A DNA stretch of 5,521 bases from Negativicutes bacterium UBA1444 (GTDB lineage: Bacteria > Bacillota > Negativicutes > UBA1444), in NCBI GenBank assembly GCA_002329525.1, contig DCTI01000158.1, positions 1,160 through 6,680 of the forward strand, read 5' to 3'. This document shows positions 1 through 4,713 of this stretch, one piece after another. How positions within the stretch are numbered: position 1 is the first letter of the stretch; each line of letters begins with the position of its first letter. The notes beneath the pieces were generated by a model. It was not told the origin of the DNA, did no database searches, and was given only the letters and a program-made list of their open reading frames with translations. Both the position numbers and the translations under genes were made by a program.

Positions 1-415
1 TTTCGAGACACATCTGGGCATTGGTGAACGGATTGTCAATGACTTTGACCGTTTTCGCCCCGGCGCCCAGACAATGCTTCACCAACGCGGCCACCATGTC
101 GGGGTTGGTAGTCGCCGCCTGCTCCGGGGTTCGCGGTACGCTGAAATTCGGCTTGATGACAACAGTCTGTCCTTGCCTGACAAACCGGCCAATCCCGCCC
201 ATCGCCTGCAGGCCGCGCGCCATCAGCTCATTCGGGTCCGTTCCATTCACAACGACCATCGGCGGTGCAGACGAAGCCGTCGCTTTCGCCGGCGAATCGA
301 CCGGTTTGGCGGGAACAGCAGCGTCTTTGGGAGCCGGGTTGCCGCCACAACCGGACAAGCCCATGAGCGTCAAAGAGCCTGCCGCTGTCCATTGAATAAA
401 TTCTCGCCGCTTCAT
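1..415 (-). CDS. DUF362 domain lipoprotein, Tat-exported (N-terminal part, cut by window edge)
   Basis: Only the first 138 residues are present; the reading frame is open to the left edge. The ATG at 415 follows GGGGAGGA at good spacing. The N-terminus has a twin-arginine motif (KRREFIQ, residues 2-8), a hydrophobic stretch and a lipobox LSGC with the acceptor cysteine at residue 23, so the protein is probably exported folded and anchored to the outer face of the cytoplasmic membrane. Residues 24-52 form an Ala/Pro/Lys-rich linker. From about residue 53 the sequence fits the start of a DUF362 domain, with the VVIKPNF segment at 85-91, TTNPDMV at 102-108 and GAGAKTVKVID at 117-127. DUF362 proteins often accompany iron-sulfur proteins, but their reaction is not established, so no function is assigned. 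Tat export would fit a cofactor loaded before export (inference). Family call fairly sure; the C-terminal part is unseen. Confidence 0.85.
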   Translation of the reverse strand, partial: MKRREFIQWTAAGSLTLMGLSGCGGNPAPKDAAVPAKPVDSPAKATASSAPPMVVVNGTDPNELMARGLQAMGGIGRFVRQGQTVVIKPNFSVPRTPEQAATTNPDMVAALVKHCLGAGAKTVKVIDNPFTNAQMCLE

Positions 416-445
416 GGATTTCCTCCCCCAATCATCATGCTGATT

Positions 446-463
446 AGTAATGTTATCATTACT
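446..463. promoter_or_regulatory. AT-rich 7-4-7 inverted repeat in the DUF362 leader, Fur-like
   Basis: AGTAATG and CATTACT form a perfect inverted repeat around TTAT. It lies 31 bp upstream of the DUF362 start codon and overlaps the -10 of the alternative promoter. On the minus strand it contains AGTAAT-GATAAC-ATTACT, which loosely resembles the three GATAAT-type hexamers of a Fur box. It could equally be a weak RNA hairpin in the leader. The Fur assignment is tentative. Confidence 0.3.
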
Positions 464-519
464 TTTATTAAACTTGCCATAAAATACAAAGTCTTAGTCT
501 GCAGATACCAAAAATCATG

Positions 520-548
520 CCTATACCCCCCTATAGGGGGGATGTAAT
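520..548 (-). promoter_or_regulatory. Candidate promoter of the DUF362 gene with an operator in its spacer
   Basis: Read on the minus strand, ATTACA (543-548, 4/6 to TTGACA) and TATAGG (520-525, 4/6 to TATAAT) are separated by exactly 17 bp. That spacer consists of the G-tract palindrome plus one base. Transcription would start near 513 and leave a leader of about 100 nt before the ATG at 415. Both hexamers are imperfect. A second candidate of similar quality lies closer to the gene, with ATGGCA and GATAAC 17 bp apart and the GATAAC inside the palindrome at 446-463. Confidence 0.4.
526..541. promoter_or_regulatory. Perfect C6-TATA-G6 palindrome, CsoR/CstR-like operator candidate
   Basis: CCCCCCTATAGGGGGG is a perfect 16-bp inverted repeat, preceded by ATA. 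Operators of the CsoR/RcnR/CstR repressor family (copper, nickel or persulfide sensing) are G-tract palindromes around an AT-rich centre, often written TACCCC...GGGGTA, and this site has that form. It lies inside the spacer of the candidate promoter for the DUF362 gene, where a bound repressor would block RNA polymerase. No CsoR-family gene is in the window, so the regulator is inferred from site architecture only. Confidence 0.5.
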
Positions 549-630
549 TCTAATTTTACTTGATTGCCTTACGTCTCGTCAATGTGGCGACATCTTCGTT
601 TTAACCATTTGGTTGCCGCGCTGACTGCAG

Positions 631-676
631 TTATGAAAAGAAACCGGGAAATTCCCCGACAGGAATCCCCGGTTTC
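631..676 (-). terminator. Rho-independent terminator of the ferritin gene
   Basis: Arms 640-655 and 662-676 pair as GAAACCGGG.ATTCC with GGAAT.CCCGGTTTC, leaving a six-base loop and a single extra A in the left arm. On the minus strand the stem is followed by TTTCTTTTC (about 643-635), a usable U-tract. It begins 18 bp past the ferritin stop codon. On the plus strand no T-run follows, so it serves ferritin only. Confidence 0.85.
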
Positions 677-694
677 GTTGTTGTAAAAAGCTGA

Positions 695-1189
695 TTATCC
701 TTTGCGATGACCCAGCGCGTGATCCAGTTGAAACAGGCCGCCGACACTCTTTTCACCGATCATTTTCAGTTGGGCAACAATCTCGGCCGCGTTGGCCTCC
801 TCCTCGACCTGTTCGGAAATGAACCATTGCAAGAAAATCTGCGAAGCATAATCCTTTTCCTTCAGGGCCGCTTCATAAAGGTTATTGATCATGGCCGTGA
901 CTTTCTTTTCATGAGCCAATACTTCTTCGAACAGTTTCAGCATTGAACCGAATTTTACCGGCGGCGCATCAATCGATTTCAGTTCGACTTCACCGCCCCG
1001 CTCCACAATATGTTCCAAAAACTTCATGCCATGGGAAGTTTCTTCTTGATATTGTACTTTCAACCAATGGGCGAACCCTTTGAAATTTTCCGACTCGCTG
1101 TAAACGGACATCGCCAGATACAACTGGGCCGAATAGAATTCCGCCTGGATTTGGTTGTTCATCAGTTCTTGCATTTTCTTACTCAACAT
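695..1189 (-). CDS. ftnA: Non-heme ferritin
   Basis: Iron-storage subunit of the four-helix ferritin family (usually a cytoplasmic 24-subunit shell) that oxidises Fe(II) and stores it as a ferric mineral. The length of 164 residues is normal. Every ferroxidase ligand of the FtnA family is present at the standard positions: Glu17, Tyr24, Glu50 and His53 (QEETSH), Glu94 (HEKK), Gln127 and Glu130 (SEQVEEE). An ATG two codons upstream (1195) is possible, but AGGAG lies only 2 bases from it and 8 bases from the ATG at 1189. The shorter start also gives MLSKKMQEL, matching the usual family N-terminus. The gene stands alone, divergent from a ferredoxin gene, with its own promoter and terminator. A PerR-like site over the -10 suggests peroxide or iron control (inference). 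The gene symbol follows the Escherichia coli homologue; ftn is also used. Confidence 0.96.
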   Translation of the reverse strand: MLSKKMQELMNNQIQAEFYSAQLYLAMSVYSESENFKGFAHWLKVQYQEETSHGMKFLEHIVERGGEVELKSIDAPPVKFGSMLKLFEEVLAHEKKVTAMINNLYEAALKEKDYASQIFLQWFISEQVEEEANAAEIVAQLKMIGEKSVGGLFQLDHALGHRKG

Positions 1190-1239
1190 GTTCATCTCTC
1201 CTTCAGTAAAATATATTTATTATTTATTGATTAAATTTC

Positions 1240-1254
1240 CTATTAATATTATAG
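1240..1254. promoter_or_regulatory. PerR-box-like 7-1-7 site over the ferritin -10
   Basis: Minus strand CTATAATATTAATAG matches the PerR box TTATAATNATTATAA at 10 of 14 informative positions and is itself a partial inverted repeat. It covers the -10 hexamer. PerR control of ferritin-like genes is established in Firmicutes. Because the core coincides with TATAAT, part of the match comes for free, so the evidence is moderate. Confidence 0.35.
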
Positions 1255-1275
1255 CACCGCATTTATAGATTGCAA
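1248..1275 (-). promoter_or_regulatory. Ferritin promoter
   Basis: On the minus strand TTGCAA (1270-1275) and a perfect TATAAT (1248-1253) are 16 bp apart. Transcription would start near 1241, giving an AT-rich leader of about 50 nt that ends in the AAGGAG ribosome binding site. This is a typical vegetative sigma factor promoter and the clearest one in the window. Confidence 0.75.
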
Positions 1276-1278
1276 GGT

Positions 1279-1309
1279 TTGACTGGAAAAATTCCAGCCA
1301 CATCATATT
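1279..1309 (+). promoter_or_regulatory. Candidate ferredoxin promoter
   Basis: TTGACT (1279-1284, 5/6) is followed by CATATT (1304-1309, 4/6) at 19 bp, or TCATAT at 18 bp. The -35 is good, but the spacing and -10 are mediocre. It lies back to back with the ferritin promoter, the two -35 boxes being 3 bp apart. Transcription from here would leave a leader of about 120 nt before the GTG start. Confidence 0.35.
1283..1297. promoter_or_regulatory. Perfect 6-3-6 inverted repeat CTGGAA-AAA-TTCCAG, operator candidate
   Basis: The 15-bp palindrome overlaps the -35 and spacer of the candidate ferredoxin promoter and lies 7 bp upstream of the ferritin -35. Its position suits a regulator acting on one or both divergent genes. 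The motif does not match an operator I can name with confidence. Confidence 0.4.
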
Positions 1310-1319
1310 TGAAGCGAAC

Positions 1320-1352
1320 TTGGGCGACAATCCAAAAATGTCGTTGCCCCAA
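1320..1352 (+). other. Hairpin near the 5' end of the ferredoxin leader
   Basis: TTGGG and CGACA (1320-1329) can pair with TGTCG (1339-1343) and CCCAA (1348-1352). This gives ten base pairs with a four-base bulge on the right arm and a nine-base A-rich loop. It would begin within a few bases of the predicted transcript start. It may stabilise the mRNA or act as a control element. No known riboswitch class is recognised. Confidence 0.3.
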
Positions 1353-1435
1353 AGAGGATTCCCGGCAGCCCATCACGAAAACAAAAAAGGAAATCTTTTG
1401 GCCATTGCGAAACATTTGTTAGAGGAGGGAGTTTT

Positions 1436-1609
1436 GTGGCATACTTCATCACGGACCGTTGCAACCGCATTGGAGCCTGTCTGCCCGTCTGCCCGGTCGA
1501 GGCCATTTCCGAAGGAGATCCCGTGTATGTCATTGATCCCGACAAGTGCATCGAGTGCGGTGCCTGTGCCGCCGCCTGCCCCACGGGCGCGATTGATCCG
1601 CCGAAATAA
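1436..1609 (+). CDS. Small bacterial-type ferredoxin, one cluster cysteine replaced by Ile
   Basis: A 57-residue electron carrier starting at GTG 1436, seven bases after GAGGAGG... (ribosome binding site at about 1422-1429). Length and the pseudo-twofold layout are those of clostridial 2[4Fe-4S] ferredoxins. The second motif is complete: C38-IE-C41-GA-C44-AAA-C48-P. The first reads C9-NR-I12-GA-C15-LPV-C19-P, so the second cysteine is isoleucine. By family ligation rules, C38, C41, C44 and C19 hold a normal [4Fe-4S] cluster, while C9, C15 and C48 leave the other site with three ligands. That suggests a [3Fe-4S] cluster, as in 7Fe ferredoxins where Asp often takes this place. The reading frame is clean through the region and no frameshift is apparent. 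Partners are unknown; the co-directional glcD or the DUF362 protein are possible only by proximity. It is a soluble cytoplasmic protein with no signal sequence. Confidence 0.92.
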   Translation: MAYFITDRCNRIGACLPVCPVEAISEGDPVYVIDPDKCIECGACAAACPTGAIDPPK

Positions 1610-1650
1610 AATTTGGCGTTTCGCGATCCAGCTGATAAAATAATAGGTGC

Positions 1651-1701
1651 AAAGGAAAGCGAACTCCGGTGGGTCGCCGCCGTGCAGTTGGCTTTTCCTT
1701 T
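1651..1701 (+). terminator. Long hairpin behind the ferredoxin gene, probable terminator
   Basis: On the plus-strand transcript AAAGGAAAGC (1651-1660) pairs with GCTTTTCCTTT (1691-1701) with one bulged T. AACT (1662-1665) pairs with AGTT (1686-1689), and CGGTGG (1667-1672) pairs with CCGCCG (1677-1682) through one G-U pair around a GTCG tetraloop. It starts 41 bp past the ferredoxin stop. The U-rich segment lies in the right arm rather than after the stem, so it is not a textbook terminator. The U-G pair would be a mismatch on the minus strand, which favours a role on the plus strand. Confidence 0.5.
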
Positions 1702-1744
1702 TCCAGTGGATCCGTCCAACAACAGCCGTAAACGCATAGATGTT

Positions 1745-1816
1745 CTAAGCACCGGATGATGAAAACGCTCCGACGCTTCGCTTAACCTCCGCTCATCCCA
1801 TGCATCCGGCGCTTAG
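1745..1816. repeat. 72-bp palindromic intergenic element with 14-bp arms
   Basis: CTAAGCACCGGATG (1745-1758) and CATCCGGCGCTTAG (1803-1816) are inverted copies with one mismatch: A-C on the plus strand and a G-U pair on the minus strand. The 44-bp interior can pair further, GATGA (1758-1762) with TCATC (1793-1797), and carries CGCTCCGACGCTTCGC. There is no T-run, so it is not a standard terminator. GC-rich arms in an intergenic gap resemble REP-like or MITE-like dispersed palindromes, but only one copy is in this window. Confidence 0.45.
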
Positions 1817-1821
1817 CATTC

Positions 1822-1850
1822 TTGCACATTGGGCTAATATCCTATACTAG
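1822..1850 (+). promoter_or_regulatory. Candidate glcD promoter with an overlapping inverted repeat
   Basis: TTGCAC (1822-1827) and TATACT (1843-1848) are 15 bp apart, which is shorter than ideal. TTAGCA (1813-1818) with TAATAT (1835-1840) at 16 bp is an alternative. CTAATAT-CCT-ATACTAG (1834-1850) is a 7-3-7 inverted repeat with one mismatch that covers the -10 and could be an operator. The leader would be only about 15 nt. Confidence 0.35.
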
Positions 1851-1869
1851 CGAGAAATGGAGTCGTGTC

Positions 1870-3273
1870 ATGCAACAGTATAACCCTGTCACCCCAAAAA
1901 TTTTAACGGAATTGAAAGCCATTGTCGGTGAGAAGTACGCGTTCGACGATCCCGACAAACTTGAGACCTATTCGCGCGATGAAACGCCGGACAGCAAATA
2001 TGCCCATCAGCCGGAGGTCGTAGTGCTGCCGGGAACGACGGAGGAAGTCGCGCATGTTGTCAAACTGGCCAACCGGGAACGTATCTCGATCGTTCCCCGG
2101 GGTGCCGGCACCGGGCTGGCCTGCGGCGCCGTCCCGGTCACCGGCGGCATTGTTCTGTCGCTGGAACGTTTCGACCGAATCATCGAAGTGAATCCTGAAG
2201 CCATGTACATGGTCGTGCAGGCCGGTGTGCGGACGGACGAAGTCCAGAAAGCCGCCAAGGCCGCTGGAATGTTTTATGCCGGCGACCCCTGCAGCGGCGA
2301 CAGTTGTTTCATCGGCGGAAACCTGGCAACGAACGCCGGCGGCAACCGGGCCGTAAAATATGGAACCACTCGTCATCAAGTCTACGAATTTGAAATGGTG
2401 ACCCCACTCGGCGACATTGTCCACCTAGGCAGCCGTCTCAACAAAAATACGTCTGGCTACTGTCTGGAGCAGTTGGTGATGGGATCCGAAGGAACATTGG
2501 GTATCATCACCCAGGCCACCTTGAAACTCAAGCCGTTGCCGGCGCATGTCATCGATCTGCTGGCCGTGTTTCCTGACGTGGCAACGGCTATCGCCATTGT
2601 GGGGCACATGCTCCGGGCCGGTCTGACTCCCACCTGCGTGGAGTTCATGGACAATGCCACCGTGCAGAGCGTCGAGCGCTTTCTCCAGGAAAAGCTGCCC
2701 AACAGCGATATCGGCCACTATGTCATCATCCAGATGGAAGCCGAGTCCGAGGAAGATCTGGAAAACAAAACGGTCGCCCTCGACGATTTGTGCAGCGCCC
2801 ATGGCGCGATATCCGTGTTGGTCGCCGATTCGCAGAAAATCTGGAAAGCCCGCAAGGCCTTTACGGAAGCGACCCGGGTAGAAAGCGCCGTGCAGTCGTT
2901 CGAGGATGTGGTCGTACCGGTCAACCGGATTCCCGAAGCCGCCGAAGCCTGTAACCGGATCGCCGCCAAAGTCGGGCTGACATTACGAATGGTCAGTCAC
3001 GCCGGCGACGGCAACATCCACATCACCCTGTTTCGCGGCGACTTGCCGGAAACGGAATGGGACCGGCGTCTCGGCAGCTTCCAGGAAGAGCTGTACGAGG
3101 TCGTATACCGGATGGGCGGTCGTCTGTCCGGCGAGCATGGGATCGGCTACAAACGCAAGGACCTGATGCAGCGGTTCACCGATCCGGTCGAGCTGGACAT
3201 GATGCGGCGCATCAAAAACGCTCTCGATCCCAATCTCATTCTGAATCCCGGCAAAATTTTCGACGTTGAGTAA
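1870..3273 (+). CDS. glcD: GlcD/LctD-type FAD-linked 2-hydroxyacid dehydrogenase
   Basis: Cytoplasmic flavoprotein of 467 residues, the usual length for glycolate oxidase subunit GlcD and D-lactate dehydrogenases of the VAO/PCMH flavin family. It is expected to oxidise a 2-hydroxy acid such as lactate or glycolate to the 2-oxo acid, passing electrons through FAD. Residues about 48-225 are the FAD-binding domain, with PRGAGTG at 76-82, IGGNLATNAGG at 148-158 and GSEGTLGI at 205-212. The rest is the FAD-oxidase C-terminal domain, with the SHAGDGNIH motif at 376-384 (His377 and His384, probable metal or substrate ligands) and SGEHGIG at 420-426. The start is ATG 1870, preceded by TGGAG at 7 bases; an in-frame TTG at 1822 lies in the promoter region and is rejected. 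No glcE, glcF, etfA or etfB is adjacent, so substrate and electron acceptor stay open. It resembles the LctD subunit that works with electron transfer flavoprotein in anaerobes (inference). Confidence 0.93.
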   Translation: MQQYNPVTPKILTELKAIVGEKYAFDDPDKLETYSRDETPDSKYAHQPEVVVLPGTTEEVAHVVKLANRERISIVPRGAGTGLACGAVPVTGGIVLSLERFDRIIEVNPEAMYMVVQAGVRTDEVQKAAKAAGMFYAGDPCSGDSCFIGGNLATNAGGNRAVKYGTTRHQVYEFEMVTPLGDIVHLGSRLNKNTSGYCLEQLVMGSEGTLGIITQATLKLKPLPAHVIDLLAVFPDVATAIAIVGHMLRAGLTPTCVEFMDNATVQSVERFLQEKLPNSDIGHYVIIQMEAESEEDLENKTVALDDLCSAHGAISVLVADSQKIWKARKAFTEATRVESAVQSFEDVVVPVNRIPEAAEACNRIAAKVGLTLRMVSHAGDGNIHITLFRGDLPETEWDRRLGSFQEELYEVVYRMGGRLSGEHGIGYKRKDLMQRFTDPVELDMMRRIKNALDPNLILNPGKIFDVE

Positions 3274-3349
3274 GCGACGTTATCTTTCCCAATGAAATGC
3301 TGAATATGGGGCAGGTTGTATTAGACATTGTCAACATCTCCGGAAATGT

Positions 3350-3400
3350 AAAGGGACTGTGAAAGACTTCTAAACAAGTTCTCACAGCCCCTTTTCTATT
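3350..3400. terminator. Bidirectional terminator between glcD and purD
   Basis: AAAGGGACTGTGA (3350-3362) pairs with TCACAGCCCCTTT (3382-3394) over 13 positions around a 19-base loop. The one off position is A-C on the plus strand and G-U on the minus strand. TTTTCTATT (3392-3400) supplies a U-tract for glcD, and the minus strand reads CCCTTTACATTT for purD. The two genes converge here. Pairing is better in the purD direction, while the U-tract is better in the glcD direction. Confidence 0.75.
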
Positions 3401-3425
3401 GATCCTTGCCGGTCGCAGGGAAATG

Positions 3426-4694
3426 TCAGCGCTTCAGCGCCCGATGGGCAATGTCTTTTCGATACTGCATCCCGGCAAATCGGATCTGCCCGACGGCCGG
3501 ATACACCTTGTCCACGGCCGCGGCAATATTCTCGGCCATCGCGGTCACGCCCAACACGCGTCCGCCATGGGTCACAATCGTGTCGCCGGCCAATCCGGTT
3601 CCGGCATGGAACACCACCGTGTCCCTGGCTTCGGCCTCCCCTAATCCGGTGATGATATCCCCTTTGCGGTATTCGCCGGGGTAGCCGCCAGCCGCGACCA
3701 CAACGCAAACCGCCGCTTTATCCCGCCATTTCACGGTTTGTCCGGCGAGTGTCCCGTCGATGCAGGCCTCCATAATTTTCACCAGATCGGCGTCCAACAG
3801 CGGCAATACCACCTGCGTTTCCGGATCGCCGAACCGTGCGTTGAACTCGATAACTTTGGGACCATCGGCCGTGATCATCAGTCCTGCATAAAGCACTCCC
3901 TGATACAGGATTCCATCTTGTCGCAAACCGTCGATCATCGGCTGCAGAATGGTATCCTGGATTTGGCGCAGCAGTTGTGGCGTCACCACCGGCGCCGGAG
4001 CATAGGCGCCCATGCCGCCGGTATTGGGACCGACATCGCCGTCGCCCACCCGCTTGTGATCCTGCGCCGCCACCATTGGCACGACCGTGACGCCATCCGT
4101 AAATGCCAGCAGGGAAGCTTCTTCGCCAACCAGCCGCTCTTCCAGCACCACTTGGTTGCCGGCGTCTCCATGAACTTTCTTCAGCATGATTTCGTCGATG
4201 GCCGCCAGCGCTTCGGCCTTGGTTTCCGCCACGACCACGCCTTTGCCCGCCGCCAGGCCGTCCGCCTTGACGACAATGCCGGTTCCCTTGCTTTCGACAT
4301 AGGCCCTGGCTTCCGCCGCCGAGGAAAACACGGCGAACTCAGCCGTCGGCACTCCGTATTCCTTCATCCGTTCCTTGGCGAAAGTTTTGGAGCCTTCCAG
4401 TTGCGCCGCTTCCTGGGTTGGTCCGAAAATCCGCAGACCCTGCGCCGTAAAATAGTCGACGATACCGTCCGTCAAGGGTTTTTCCGGTCCCACGACCGTC
4501 AGGTCGACGCTATGTTCCCGGGCAAATCCGCATAACGCCTTGATATTGTCCGCGGAGATATCGACGCACTCGGCGATCTGCCCGATACCGGGATTGCCGG
4601 GAGCGCAGTAGATTTTTTTCACCCGGGGACTCTGGGCCAATTTCCACACCAGCGCATGTTCACGGCCCCCTCCGCCAACAACCAGGATTCGCAT
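3426..4694 (-). CDS. purD: Phosphoribosylamine-glycine ligase (GAR synthetase)
   Basis: Second step of de novo purine synthesis: ATP-dependent joining of glycine to 5-phosphoribosylamine to give glycinamide ribonucleotide, in the cytoplasm. The 422 residues are normal for PurD. The N-domain opens with VVGGGGREHAL (5-15). PGNPG (32-36) and VGPEKPL (68-74) follow. The ATP-grasp part has KADGLAAGKGV (143-153), the PurD signature QDHKR (211-215) with GPNTGGMGAY (222-231), and the metal-binding EFNARFGDPE (283-292). The C-domain extends to the stop at 3426. The start is ATG 4694, seven bases after TGGAGG; an upstream in-frame start would overlap purH and add a non-homologous 32-residue tail. It follows purH by 19 bp on the same strand and is probably the last gene of the operon, closed by the hairpin at 3350-3394. 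Confidence 0.98.
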   Translation of the reverse strand: MRILVVGGGGREHALVWKLAQSPRVKKIYCAPGNPGIGQIAECVDISADNIKALCGFAREHSVDLTVVGPEKPLTDGIVDYFTAQGLRIFGPTQEAAQLEGSKTFAKERMKEYGVPTAEFAVFSSAAEARAYVESKGTGIVVKADGLAAGKGVVVAETKAEALAAIDEIMLKKVHGDAGNQVVLEERLVGEEASLLAFTDGVTVVPMVAAQDHKRVGDGDVGPNTGGMGAYAPAPVVTPQLLRQIQDTILQPMIDGLRQDGILYQGVLYAGLMITADGPKVIEFNARFGDPETQVVLPLLDADLVKIMEACIDGTLAGQTVKWRDKAAVCVVVAAGGYPGEYRKGDIITGLGEAEARDTVVFHAGTGLAGDTIVTHGGRVLGVTAMAENIAAAVDKVYPAVGQIRFAGMQYRKDIAHRALKR

Positions 4695-4713
4695 AGTCAA
4701 ACCTCCAGTATTC

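Noticed and set aside
21..547. Two overlapping plus-strand open frames at the left end
   Set aside because: They are antisense to the DUF362 lipoprotein gene, which has a Tat signal, lipobox, ribosome binding site and family motifs.
1303..1752. 149-codon open frame on the minus strand opposite the ferredoxin gene
   Set aside because: It is the antisense of the ferredoxin, whose cysteine motifs are unmistakable on the plus strand. It lacks a convincing ribosome binding site and resembles no family. Antisense frames of ferredoxins are often misannotated as hypothetical proteins.
1822..1869. Upstream TTG start for glcD adding 16 residues
   Set aside because: The TTG falls in a candidate -35 box and has no ribosome binding site. 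ATG 1870 has TGGAG at proper spacing and gives a normal N-terminus.
1903..2969. Several minus-strand open frames inside glcD
   Set aside because: All are shadows of a gene with intact domain motifs across its whole length. None has a supported start or recognisable domain.
3261..3281. Short direct repeat CGACGTT at the end of glcD and just after it
   Set aside because: Seven bases repeated once is within chance expectation, and nothing nearby suggests an attachment site or duplication.
3738..4535. 265-codon open frame on the plus strand
   Set aside because: It is a shadow of purD, which matches its family end to end on the minus strand. The composition is unlike a real protein (many His, Arg and Gln), as expected of antisense to a GC-rich gene.
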